Assembly (NCBI GenBank): GCA_029098505.1
Contig: JAQXOE010000049.1
Coordinates: 1-64,000, forward strand
From: Bacteroidales bacterium
GTDB taxonomy: Bacteria; Bacteroidota; Bacteroidia; Bacteroidales; UBA932
Length of the DNA stretch: 64,000 nt
Direction: 5' to 3'
Shown: positions 8,732 through 16,634 of the stretch, piece after piece
Layout of the letters: every line of letters starts with the position of its first letter
Position numbering within the stretch: the stretch's first letter is position 1
Notes under the pieces: generated by a model
Seen by the model: the letters and a program-made list of their open reading frames with translations, nothing else
Database searches by the model: none
What the model was told of the DNA's origin: nothing
Program-made: the position numbers and the translations under genes

Positions 8732-9074
8732 ATAAAAGCAGATGACATATTTTGGCTCCGGCCACAATTTGCGGCGGCGTGGAGACTTCGGTCAGTGGAC
8801 TTCAGCCGCGCGCGAGGATGGGGACTCCGACCAACGCAGCATGGGACTTAACTCATTGTATATCAATACTTCAAGCGTTTGTCTATGGTCAAAATTTCCC
8901 ATAGACAAACCTTTAATTCGCTGTGTATCAGGAAGTTAACCTCCACGGTCGACCAGCTGGGGAACCTCGACGGATGGCCAACTGGGAAGCCCCCACGCTC
9001 GACCAGAGCCCCCATAGCCAGCCGAGTAGGGATGCCTCCGCTCCCGCCGCGTGCAGAAGCGCTAAGAAAAAGGA
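8732..9074. other. Gene-free island between secDF and dnaE
   Basis: About 340 bases contain no convincing gene. The flanks are GC-rich, while the centre (about 8840-8940) is AT-richer and holds a perfect 12-bp palindrome (8877-8910). To its right, a 14-base direct repeat with one mismatch, CCACGGTCGACCAG (8943-8956) and CCACGCTCGACCAG (8993-9006), is spaced 50 bases apart. A 79-codon minus-strand frame starting inside the secDF terminator is rejected. The region could be a structured RNA, a repetitive palindromic element or a decayed mobile remnant. Confidence 0.5.
8877..8910. repeat. 12-bp perfect inverted repeat
   Basis: GTTTGTCTATGG (8877-8888) and its exact complement CCATAGACAAAC (8899-8910) surround a 10-base AT-rich loop. 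No run of T follows on either strand, so a simple intrinsic terminator is unlikely. Confidence 0.7.
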
Positions 9075-9107
9075 AGAAGGTGACTGACGCCTTGCCAGTC
9101 ACCTTCT
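9075..9107 (-). terminator. Rho-independent terminator of secDF
   Basis: A perfect 12-bp stem (AGAAGGTGACTG at 9075-9086, CAGTCACCTTCT at 9096-9107) with a 9-base loop lies 30 bases after the secDF stop codon. On the minus strand it is followed by TCCTTTTTCTT, a classic terminator tail. Confidence 0.85.
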
Positions 9108-9137
9108 AAGGTATTGATTTTAATTTCGCTCTGGAAA

Positions 9138-12100
9138 TTACTGCTTCTTTGCTACTTTGACAGTCTTGTCGGCTGACTTAGCATTAGCCTTCTTGGCTGC
9201 TCTCTCTGCTGCATCGAACATAATAGGAGTACCAATCATGATTGAAGCATAGGTTCCGATGAGGATACCGAGGATGAGAGCTACTGCAAGACCTCTGATG
9301 GACTCACCTCCGAAGATTGCGATGGCAAGCATAGGGAGGAGGGTAGATACTGAAGTATTCACTGTACGGGTCAAAGTCGCGTTGAGTGAAGAGTTTACAG
9401 TCTTCTTGAAGTCGTCGTGCGGATGGAGACCGAGATTCTCACGGATACGGTCGAAGATAACCACGTTATCGTTGATAGCGTAACCGATGATGGTCAGAAT
9501 AGCCGCAATGAAGGTCTGGTCAACGTCCAGGTTGAATGGAAGGATTCCTGTGAAGAGTGAGAAGAATCCGATGACAATGATAGTAGTATGTGCAAGTGAT
9601 ACAACACCACCGAGACCCCAGGTCCAACCCTTGAATCTTACTGCAATGTATGCGAAGATTACGAGGAGGGAGATGAGCACTGCGATGATAGCAGATCTCT
9701 TGATGTCGTTTGCAATGGTAGGACCCACCTTGTCGGAGCTGATGATACCGTTAGGGTTGTCAAGAGTTGATACGAAGCCTTCGAAGTCGGTAGGAGTCTC
9801 GAAGAAGCCCTTCAAGCAGTTGTAGAGCTTAGCCTCAACCTCCTTGTCAACATCGGTAGACTCATCTTCAACCTTATACTGGGTGGTAATCTTCATCTGA
9901 GCATCATTACCGAACTGCTTAACCTCGACAGCGCCGTCGAACTCAAGCTCAGCTGCTGCTCTGATTTCCTCAGCAGAAACTGTCTGGTCGAATCTTACTA
10001 CATAGGTGCGGCCTCCGGTGAAATCAACACCGTAAGTGAAGCCCTTGAAGCAGATTGAGAGGATAGCGATGACGATGATTGCACCAGAAATGATGTATGA
10101 GTACTTGCGACCCTTGATGAAGTCGATATTGGTGTTCTTCAGGAAGTTTGCGGTAAGTTTGTTCTCGAAGGTAATCGTCTTGCCCTTTGCAAGTCTGTCG
10201 TCGATGATGATTCTGGTAACGAAGATAGAAGTGAGGACAGATGTGATGATACCGATGATCAATGTGGTAGCGAAGCCCTGTACAGGACCTGAACCGAACA
10301 CGAAGAGAACGATACCGGTAAGGAGTGTGGTAACCTGACCGTCAATGATTGCAGAGTAAGCGTTCTGGTATCCGTCGTGAACTGCCTTGCTGATGCCCTT
10401 GCCAGCCTTGATTTCTTCCTTGATACGCTCGTAAATGATCACATTCGCATCCACAGCCATACCCAGGGTCAGGACGAGACCTGCGATACCAGGGAGAGTG
10501 AGGACAGCACCGAACGAGGTGAGGGTGCCGAAAAGGAGAAGCACGTTGGTAAGAAGAGCGACATCAGCCACGAGACCTGCACCCTGGTAGAAGAATACCA
10601 TATAGAGGAGCACGAGGCAGAATGCGATAAGGAAGGAAATGAGACCGGCCCTGATAGAAGCGGAACCGAGTGAAGGTCCTACTACAGACTCCTGTACGAT
10701 GGTTGCAGGAGCAGGGAGTTTACCGGATTTGAGCACGTTGGTAAGGTCAGTAGCCTCTTCAACGTCGAAGTTACCTGAAATCTCCGAGTTACCGCCGGTA
10801 ATTTCGGTATTGACAATAGGATATGAATATACGGTACCGTCGAGAACGATGGCGATCTGACGGCCGATGTTGTCCTTGGTAAGGCGTGCCCAGGTGTTGG
10901 CGCCCTCTGCGTTCATTGTCATTGAAACGGTTGGAAGACCGCCCTGCTGCTGATATGATACGCGGGCATCGGTAACGGCAGATCCATCGAGAGGAGCCTT
11001 TCCGTCACGGAGAGAAGCCTTGATGGCAATGAGTTCGTAAACATTCTCACCGGCAATGTGCTGAGAAGGCTTAACCGACCACATAGGCTTGAACTCTGCA
11101 GGGAATACCTCAGCCACCTGCGGCATAGCGAGATATTTGTTCACTGCAGCGGTGTCGATAGCATTTGCAAAACCGATGCAGGCATTGTCCCTGAGCTGTG
11201 AAGGCTGGAGAACTGAGAAGAGAGGGTTGAGCTTCTTGTATGCCTCAAGCTCATCCTCAGAGCTCTGCTGTGCAAGCTCCTCAGCCACCACGTCCTGCTC
11301 TGCCTCTGAAGCCTCTGTCTCCTCTGCCGGCTCGGCATCTGTTGAAAGAAGCTGAGCGAGGACCGAGTTGGCCTCAACGAGATAAGGGTAGATTTCCGAA
11401 TAGGTGAATGTAGTCCAGAACTCAAGCGATGCAGTACCCTGGAGCAGCTTTCTAACGCGCTCAGGCTCCTTTACACCAGGGAGCTCGACGAGGATACGTC
11501 CTGAGTTTCCGAGCTTCTGGATAGAAGGCTGGGTAACACCGAAACGGTCGATACGGTTTCTGAGGACATTGAATGAGTTGGCAATTGCACTTTCTGCCTC
11601 GCCCTTGATGACAGAGACAACCTCGTCGTCAGATGACTCAGGCTTGATGCGGTCCTTCATTTCATATGTACCGAAAATCTGTGCAAGTCTCTGACCGCCT
11701 GAAACCTCCTTCCAAGCCTCTGCGAAGAGGGTAACGAGGTCTGACTGAGAGTTCACGCTGCGCTGCTTCGCGAGAGCGAGAGCCTGGTTGAACTCCGGAG
11801 TCTGGTTTGCACCTGCGAGAGCCTTGATAAGGTCTTCGAGCTGAACCTGAAGCATCACGTTCATACCTCCCTTGAGGTCGAGACCGAGATTGATCTCCTT
11901 AGCCTTTACATCCTTGAATGTGTAGCCGAAATATACTTTCTCGGCTGAGATGGAATCTGTATACCATCTGCTCTGGTTGTTCCTGATAGAATCGAGGTAG
12001 AACTCTGCCTGTTCTGCAGGGACCTTGGCGAATGCAGCCGAATTCTGAACAGCCTGTACAGCCTTTTCAGCGTACTTCTCAGCCTTTCTTTCCTGGATTC

Positions 12101-12185
12101 TGGTCACAGCGGTGAAAGAAAGCTGCCAAAGGCAGGCAAGTCCAAGCAAAATGGCTACAAATCTGATAGCACCTTTACTTTGCAT
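9138..12185 (-). CDS. secDF: Fused protein translocase subunit SecDF
   Basis: The 1015-aa protein joins SecD and SecF, the proton-driven accessory that pulls secreted proteins across the inner membrane after SecYEG. SecD occupies roughly residues 1-640: first TM helix (FVAILLGLACLWQLSF), the periplasmic domain starting with the GLDLKGGMNVMLQV motif, a Glu/Ala-rich insertion (about 285-325), and the TM bundle with LTLGMAVDANVIIYERIKEE. SecF follows (about 650-990) with YGVDFTGGRTYVVRF and IIGYAINDNVVIFDRIREN. The basic tail (KKANAKSADKTVKVAKK) is cytoplasmic. Fusion of the two is usual in Bacteroidota. It is transcribed alone, with a promoter and leader at 12224-12270 and a terminator at 9075-9107. 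Confidence 0.96.
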   Translation of the reverse strand: MQSKGAIRFVAILLGLACLWQLSFTAVTRIQERKAEKYAEKAVQAVQNSAAFAKVPAEQAEFYLDSIRNNQSRWYTDSISAEKVYFGYTFKDVKAKEINLGLDLKGGMNVMLQVQLEDLIKALAGANQTPEFNQALALAKQRSVNSQSDLVTLFAEAWKEVSGGQRLAQIFGTYEMKDRIKPESSDDEVVSVIKGEAESAIANSFNVLRNRIDRFGVTQPSIQKLGNSGRILVELPGVKEPERVRKLLQGTASLEFWTTFTYSEIYPYLVEANSVLAQLLSTDAEPAEETEASEAEQDVVAEELAQQSSEDELEAYKKLNPLFSVLQPSQLRDNACIGFANAIDTAAVNKYLAMPQVAEVFPAEFKPMWSVKPSQHIAGENVYELIAIKASLRDGKAPLDGSAVTDARVSYQQQGGLPTVSMTMNAEGANTWARLTKDNIGRQIAIVLDGTVYSYPIVNTEITGGNSEISGNFDVEEATDLTNVLKSGKLPAPATIVQESVVGPSLGSASIRAGLISFLIAFCLVLLYMVFFYQGAGLVADVALLTNVLLLFGTLTSFGAVLTLPGIAGLVLTLGMAVDANVIIYERIKEEIKAGKGISKAVHDGYQNAYSAIIDGQVTTLLTGIVLFVFGSGPVQGFATTLIIGIITSVLTSIFVTRIIIDDRLAKGKTITFENKLTANFLKNTNIDFIKGRKYSYIISGAIIVIAILSICFKGFTYGVDFTGGRTYVVRFDQTVSAEEIRAAAELEFDGAVEVKQFGNDAQMKITTQYKVEDESTDVDKEVEAKLYNCLKGFFETPTDFEGFVSTLDNPNGIISSDKVGPTIANDIKRSAIIAVLISLLVIFAYIAVRFKGWTWGLGGVVSLAHTTIIVIGFFSLFTGILPFNLDVDQTFIAAILTIIGYAINDNVVIFDRIRENLGLHPHDDFKKTVNSSLNATLTRTVNTSVSTLLPMLAIAIFGGESIRGLAVALILGILIGTYASIMIGTPIMFDAAERAAKKANAKSADKTVKVAKKQ

Positions 12186-12223
12186 AGTTATTGATATTAA
12201 TTATTTAATTATTTCAAAGCCGG

Positions 12224-12270
12224 GGTGGGACCGTTTAGGGTCACCAAAGGCAAAATAGGCTGCAAATTTA
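12224..12270 (-). promoter_or_regulatory. secDF promoter -7 element and leader hairpin
   Basis: TAAATTTG on the minus strand (12270-12263) matches the -7 consensus, leaving a leader of about 70 bases. Within it GGTGACC (12245-12239) can pair with GGTCCCACC (12232-12224) with a two-base bulge. SecDF leaders can be regulated in other bacteria, but nothing here proves regulation. Confidence 0.4.
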
Positions 12271-12311
12271 GTATTTTTTTATTAGAAAAGAATTTTCTTC
12301 CAAGTATTTCT

Positions 12312-12319
12312 TACTTTTG
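12312..12319 (+). promoter_or_regulatory. Probable -7 promoter element of the PD40/SPOR gene
   Basis: TACTTTTG matches TAnnTTTG and lies 26 bases before the TTG start at 12346. It is back to back with the secDF promoter; no TTG is found at -33 distance. Confidence 0.45.
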
Positions 12320-12345
12320 TGGAGCAATAGATTCAGTTTATAACC

Positions 12346-14211
12346 TTGAAAAGCAATTTTTTGAGCATAATCGGGGCATATGCCGCCCTTTCGCTCTTCT
12401 TTGTAGCAATGCCCGTCCCTGCAAGGGAAACGGACCCGTTGAGGCATAATCTTCCGCAGCTTCCCGACAGCATATACTTCAAAACTGCTCCGGACAGCAT
12501 ATACACCGTTGAAATCCCCGACAGCCTCTTTGCAGTTGAAGTCCCCGACAGCCTCTTTACAGCACAGGAGCCCGACTCATTGGGAAGATTGGCTGAAGAA
12601 AAGCTGAAGGCCAAGGTGGACTCGCTCCGCAGCGCACTCTCCGGGAAAAAGCCCGGACTCAATGCCTTTGACCCGGCTGAATTGCTGGCAACAGCAGATT
12701 CATTGCGCAAAGCATATGAATTCTATCGCGCTGCTGAAATCTGCAGGCAGGCTCTCGACTCAGCTCCCGATGCCGAACTGGAGCAGGAGGTAAGGGAAAG
12801 CCTGAATCTTGCCAGGAACGGCCTGAGTATGATGAAGTATTGCACGCATCCCAAGGTCGTTGCTAGGAAGACGGTGGATCTCAAGGATTTCTTCCTCCAT
12901 TACCCCTTGGAGGACCGCAGCTGGCGGGCCCAAAGCGGTGAAGATGGGGTGCGCGACAGCATTGCCCCGGCAAACTATCTCCCGGAAGGGGCTGGGGAAA
13001 GATATTTCAGCGCGAGGGACGAAAACGGCATCCTCAACATCTATCACAGCAGCATTGCCGAGGATGGCGAAATGAGCGAAGCCAAGCTGATGGGAGAGCG
13101 CATTACTTCCTGGAAAGATGAGATTTATCCTATGGTCAGCAGTGATGGCAGGTATCTCTATTTCGCCTCCCGCGGACTCTACGGTATGGGCGGTTACGAT
13201 CTTTATATGTCGCAATGGGACAGGGACTTGAACGACTGGGGTGAACCTATGAATATGGGCTTCCCGTACTCGTCGCCTTATGACGATTTCCTCTTCATGA
13301 ATTCGGAGGACGGCCTCTACAGCATCTTCGCCTCAAATCGCGATTGCCCTGAAGACAGTGTCTGCATTTATGTTCTCGAATACGATGTAATGCCGTTACG
13401 CAAGTCCGTCAGCGACGTGCAGGAGCTTCGACGGCTCGCTGCTCTGACCCCGCCCGATGAGGCTCTCAAGGAGAAGCAGAAGGGCAATGGCATTGAAATA
13501 GGCTCATACTCAGCAGTTATGACCCGGGTGCGCGGACTGCGGGACTCGCTCTATGCCTTCACCCGCTCGCTCGACGAGATGCGCGCGAATCTCGCAAAGC
13601 TTCCAGCCGGGGAGCAAGGTGCTTACCTGAACCTCATCAGGACCAAGGAAGAGGCGCTTCCGGGTATGCAGAAGGAACTCGATGAGGCTTCTGCGGCCCT
13701 CAAGAGGATAGAACAGGATTTTCTCAGTAGCGGAGCAATGACAGAAAAGGAGAGTTCTGAACCCGCGAAGGACAGCTTCCCTTTCGAAAAGCGCACAATA
13801 GGCGAGGATATCGCAATATCATTGCCGGACAACAGTCTTATCAGGAGCAATGACAACGGCGGCGCTGACATTAGCGAGGGCCTGTACCGCTCGCAGGAGA
13901 GCAGAATCTCGCAGGAGAGCAGCTTGCCTGACGGCCTCGTTTACCGAATAGTGCTGGCGACGGCTGTGGACAGGATGGCTCCGGAGGCTTTCAAGGGGCT
14001 TGAACCGCTTTTCGAAAAGATGAGCACGTCATTGAAATACAATTACAGCGCCGGGGTCTTCCGTAGCTATGAGGAAGCGCTGGCAAAGCTCAATGGAGTA
14101 CGGCTGCTGGGTTTCACCGAAGCCTTTATCAGCGCCAGTCTGAACGGTAAAGCCCTCAGTATCAGGGAGGCAAGGGAGTTAGAGCACAGGGAAGAGACTA
14201 TTGGCGGGTAA
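12346..14211 (+). CDS. Periplasmic PD40 repeat protein with C-terminal SPOR-like domain
   Basis: The protein (621 aa) starts at TTG, the only start after an in-frame TAG at 12328. It has a signal peptide (about 1-27), four 9-residue repeats beginning PDS(I/L)(Y/F) at 40-80, a helical, TPR-like stretch (about 95-165), and PD40 beta-propeller blades (SSDGRYLYFASRGLYGMGGYDLYMS, quoted here only in part: SDGRYLYFASRGL). A charged coiled-coil region follows (about 385-470). The last 90 residues (GLVYRIVLATAVDRMAPEAF...) resemble a SPOR domain, which binds denuded septal peptidoglycan. PD40 plus peptidoglycan-binding modules suggests an envelope or cell-wall-associated scaffold. It converges on murA, overlapping it by 14 bases. 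The exact role is unknown. Confidence 0.75.
   Translation: MKSNFLSIIGAYAALSLFFVAMPVPARETDPLRHNLPQLPDSIYFKTAPDSIYTVEIPDSLFAVEVPDSLFTAQEPDSLGRLAEEKLKAKVDSLRSALSGKKPGLNAFDPAELLATADSLRKAYEFYRAAEICRQALDSAPDAELEQEVRESLNLARNGLSMMKYCTHPKVVARKTVDLKDFFLHYPLEDRSWRAQSGEDGVRDSIAPANYLPEGAGERYFSARDENGILNIYHSSIAEDGEMSEAKLMGERITSWKDEIYPMVSSDGRYLYFASRGLYGMGGYDLYMSQWDRDLNDWGEPMNMGFPYSSPYDDFLFMNSEDGLYSIFASNRDCPEDSVCIYVLEYDVMPLRKSVSDVQELRRLAALTPPDEALKEKQKGNGIEIGSYSAVMTRVRGLRDSLYAFTRSLDEMRANLAKLPAGEQGAYLNLIRTKEEALPGMQKELDEASAALKRIEQDFLSSGAMTEKESSEPAKDSFPFEKRTIGEDIAISLPDNSLIRSNDNGGADISEGLYRSQESRISQESSLPDGLVYRIVLATAVDRMAPEAFKGLEPLFEKMSTSLKYNYSAGVFRSYEEALAKLNGVRLLGFTEAFISASLNGKALSIREARELEHREETIGG
12463..12585 (+). 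repeat. 27-base tandem repeat encoding PDS-type 9-residue units
   Basis: Four consecutive 9-codon units (PDSIYFKTA, PDSIYTVEI, PDSLFAVEV, PDSLFTAQE) and a partial fifth (PDSLG) follow the signal peptide. At DNA level the units share the core CGACAGC plus CATATAC or CTCTTT. The number of copies may vary between strains. Confidence 0.8.
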
Positions 14212-15505
14212 TCTTCGCTCCGAGCGCATTGAGACGTTCGTCAATATTTTCGTATCCCCTGTCGATCTGTTCAATATTGTCCACGACGGAACTCCCCTTG
14301 GCTGACATTGCCGCCAGCAGCATTGCAATGCCTGCGCGTATGTCAGGCGAGGTCATTTTGTTGGCGCGCAGCCTGAGCTTGTGGTCGTGACCGATGACGA
14401 CTGCTCTGTGCGGGTCGCAAAGTATGATTTGCGCGCCCATATCTATCAGTTTGTCCACAAAGAAGAGACGGCTCTCGAACATTTTCTGATGAATCAGGAC
14501 ACTGCCCTTGCACTGGGTGGCAACGACAAGCATCACTGAAAGCAGGTCTGGGCTCAGTCCCGGCCAAGGAGCATCCGCGAGCGTCATTATGGAGCCGTCC
14601 ATAAAGGATTCAATTTCATAGCTCTCCTGCTCAGGTATGAATATGTCGTCCCCGCGCCTCTCCAGCTTCACTCCCAAGCGTCTGAAGCTTTCCGGAATGA
14701 TGCCAAGATTCTCGAAGGACACATCCTTAATCGTGATGGAAGACTGGGTAATAGCGGCCAAGGCAATGAAGCTGCCCACCTCAATCATATCCGGCAGTAT
14801 CCTGTGGGTGGTCCCGTGCAGACTTTCTACGCCCTCGATGCTCAGGAGGTTAGAACCTATGCCCTCAATGCGGGCGCCCATCGAGTTGAGCATACGGCAG
14901 AGCTGCTGCACATAGGGTTCGCAGGCGGCATTGTAAATGGTAGTCTTCCCCTTAGCGAGGACCGAGGCCATAACGATATTCGCGGTTCCGGTCACAGAAG
15001 CCTCATCCAGAAGCATATAGCAGCCGTTGAGCCCATTCGGAGCATCCAGGCGGTAGGCTCTGTACTCGTGTATGTATTTCACTTCGGCGCCAAGCTTGCA
15101 CATACCGTCAATATGGGTATCAACCCTGCGGCGGCCTATCTTGTCTCCACCCGGCTTAGGGAAATATGCCGTGCCGAAACGCGCCAGCAGAGGACCCACC
15201 AGCATCACCGAGCCGCGAAGGGCGGAACTCTTGCGCACAAAAGCCTCGCTGCGCACATAATCCAGGTCAACGGTATCGGCTTTGAACCAATAAACGCCCC
15301 TTTCGCGGCGCTCCACGCTCACGCCCATATCCCCTATCATCGCAATCAGGTTCCTTACGTCAAGGATTTCGGGCACATTCGATATTACCACTTCTTCGAA
15401 AGTGAGGAGTACTGCACTGATAACCTGCAGCGCTTCATTCTTTGCGCCTTGAGGGGTAATGCTTCCGGACAGTTTGTGTCCGCCTTCGATGATATAAGTT
15501 GACAT
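14198..15505 (-). CDS. murA: UDP-N-acetylglucosamine 1-carboxyvinyltransferase (Asp-type active site)
   Basis: MurA (435 aa) transfers enolpyruvate from PEP to UDP-GlcNAc, the first committed step of peptidoglycan synthesis, in the cytoplasm. The conserved Lys22 (GAKN), the loop motif GGDKIGRRRVD and the SPDIRAG region are present. The residue normally occupied by the catalytic cysteine (E. coli Cys115, in PGGCTIG) is Asp121 here (PGGDKIG). Enzymes with this Asp, as in Mycobacterium and Chlamydia, are active but insensitive to fosfomycin. murB lies 25 bases upstream in the same direction, so the two probably form an operon. The 3' end overlaps the convergent PD40/SPOR gene. Confidence 0.95.
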   Translation of the reverse strand: MSTYIIEGGHKLSGSITPQGAKNEALQVISAVLLTFEEVVISNVPEILDVRNLIAMIGDMGVSVERRERGVYWFKADTVDLDYVRSEAFVRKSSALRGSVMLVGPLLARFGTAYFPKPGGDKIGRRRVDTHIDGMCKLGAEVKYIHEYRAYRLDAPNGLNGCYMLLDEASVTGTANIVMASVLAKGKTTIYNAACEPYVQQLCRMLNSMGARIEGIGSNLLSIEGVESLHGTTHRILPDMIEVGSFIALAAITQSSITIKDVSFENLGIIPESFRRLGVKLERRGDDIFIPEQESYEIESFMDGSIMTLADAPWPGLSPDLLSVMLVVATQCKGSVLIHQKMFESRLFFVDKLIDMGAQIILCDPHRAVVIGHDHKLRLRANKMTSPDIRAGIAMLLAAMSAKGSSVVDNIEQIDRGYENIDERLNALGAKITRQ

Positions 15506-15530
15506 ATGTTTCTATGTAATATTCAAGGGA

Positions 15531-16562
15531 TTACAGATGTTCGACTTCAGGGTGCAGCTCCACTCCGAACTTGGCCTTCACCCCGTCAATGATCTTCCGC
15601 TCCAGGGCAATGATCTCTTCCGGGGTGGCTTCGCCTGAGGCATTGACTATCACCAAAGGCTGCTTCTCATAAACCGCAGCACCGCCAAGACGCAAGCCCT
15701 TGAAGCCGCAGCGCTCTATCATCCATGCCGCCGGGACCTTGATGCCGTTCTCGACTTCATAGTGGGGCAATACCGCATCGGGACCGTTTTCGCTCCGATT
15801 CATTGCCTCAAGAGCCTCAAACTGCCCTCGCGTCAAAACGGGATTCTTGAAGAAGCTGCCGGCATTCCCAAGCTGCTTAGGATCAGGAAGTTTCGCATTC
15901 CTTATGGCAATGACGGCATCTCTCACATCCCTCGGAGCATAAACGGTGCGGTCCTGCAATACGGAGCGGAGATTGCCATAATCAAGTCTCGGACTGTACT
16001 CCCTTGTCAAGCGGAAAAGCACGCTGGTAATGATGAAGCGACCCTCCTTGTCCTCATTTTTGAAGAAGGATTCTCGATAGCCGTAATGGCAGTCAGCTTT
16101 TTCGATGGTGACAAGCTCACTGGTCTTTCTGTCAAGGCAATTGACACGGACTATGATATCCTTTACCTCGACTCCATAGGCTCCGATGTTCTGTACTGCG
16201 GAAGCGCCCACTTCGCCGGGTATGAGGGACAGGTTTTCAGTGCCCCAGAGACGCATCGAACAGGCCCAGTCAATGAAATCGTCGAAAGTCACACCTGAAC
16301 CCACCTCAATCAAGCACTCATCATCGTGCTCTGCATCCAGACGAATGAACTTTATGCCGGAATGAAGTATCGTACCATTGAAGTCAGAGGTAAAAAGAAG
16401 ATTGCTGCCGCCGCCCATATGTTTCACGGGCTGCGGCAGCGAATCGAAATCTATCTTGAACAGGTCTTCCAGTGAATCATATTCCACATAGCAGGCGCAA
16501 GACACCTTCATGGAGAATGTGTTCAGGGAGCTCAGGTCCTTATTGTATTCTATAGTCAGCAT
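15531..16562 (-). CDS. murB: UDP-N-acetylenolpyruvoylglucosamine reductase
   Basis: MurB (343 aa, type I) reduces the MurA product to UDP-MurNAc with NADPH and FAD. The FAD-binding GGGSNLLF and the segment LIPGEVGASAVQNIGAYG are present, the proton-donor Ser is in NAGSFFKNP, and the C-terminal catalytic Glu is in HPEVEHL. It precedes murA by 25 bases. A promoter at 16582-16610 starts the murB-murA unit and separates it from the upstream susD. Confidence 0.96.
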   Translation of the reverse strand: MLTIEYNKDLSSLNTFSMKVSCACYVEYDSLEDLFKIDFDSLPQPVKHMGGGSNLLFTSDFNGTILHSGIKFIRLDAEHDDECLIEVGSGVTFDDFIDWACSMRLWGTENLSLIPGEVGASAVQNIGAYGVEVKDIIVRVNCLDRKTSELVTIEKADCHYGYRESFFKNEDKEGRFIITSVLFRLTREYSPRLDYGNLRSVLQDRTVYAPRDVRDAVIAIRNAKLPDPKQLGNAGSFFKNPVLTRGQFEALEAMNRSENGPDAVLPHYEVENGIKVPAAWMIERCGFKGLRLGGAAVYEKQPLVIVNASGEATPEEIIALERKIIDGVKAKFGVELHPEVEHL

Positions 16563-16581
16563 CCGTTATCTTTTCAGATAA

Positions 16582-16610
16582 CAAAGTTAACAAAAAATTA
16601 GCTGACACAA
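16582..16610 (-). promoter_or_regulatory. Promoter of murB-murA
   Basis: TTG (16610-16608), an 18-base spacer and TAACTTTG (16589-16582) on the minus strand form a near-consensus promoter 19 bases before the murB ATG. A weak AGCTG/CAGCT stem followed by a T run overlaps the spacer and could end susC-susD transcripts. Confidence 0.55.
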
Positions 16611-16634
16611 GAGAAAAACAGCTGTCCCATTGAT

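Noticed and set aside
8863..9102. 79-codon minus-strand frame in the secDF-dnaE gap
   Set aside because: It starts inside the secDF terminator stem and reads through the palindrome; no motif or plausible start signal.
14198..14211. 14-base overlap of convergent murA and the PD40/SPOR gene as a possible regulatory antisense
   Set aside because: Short 3' overlaps of convergent genes are common in dense genomes and nothing further suggests regulation.
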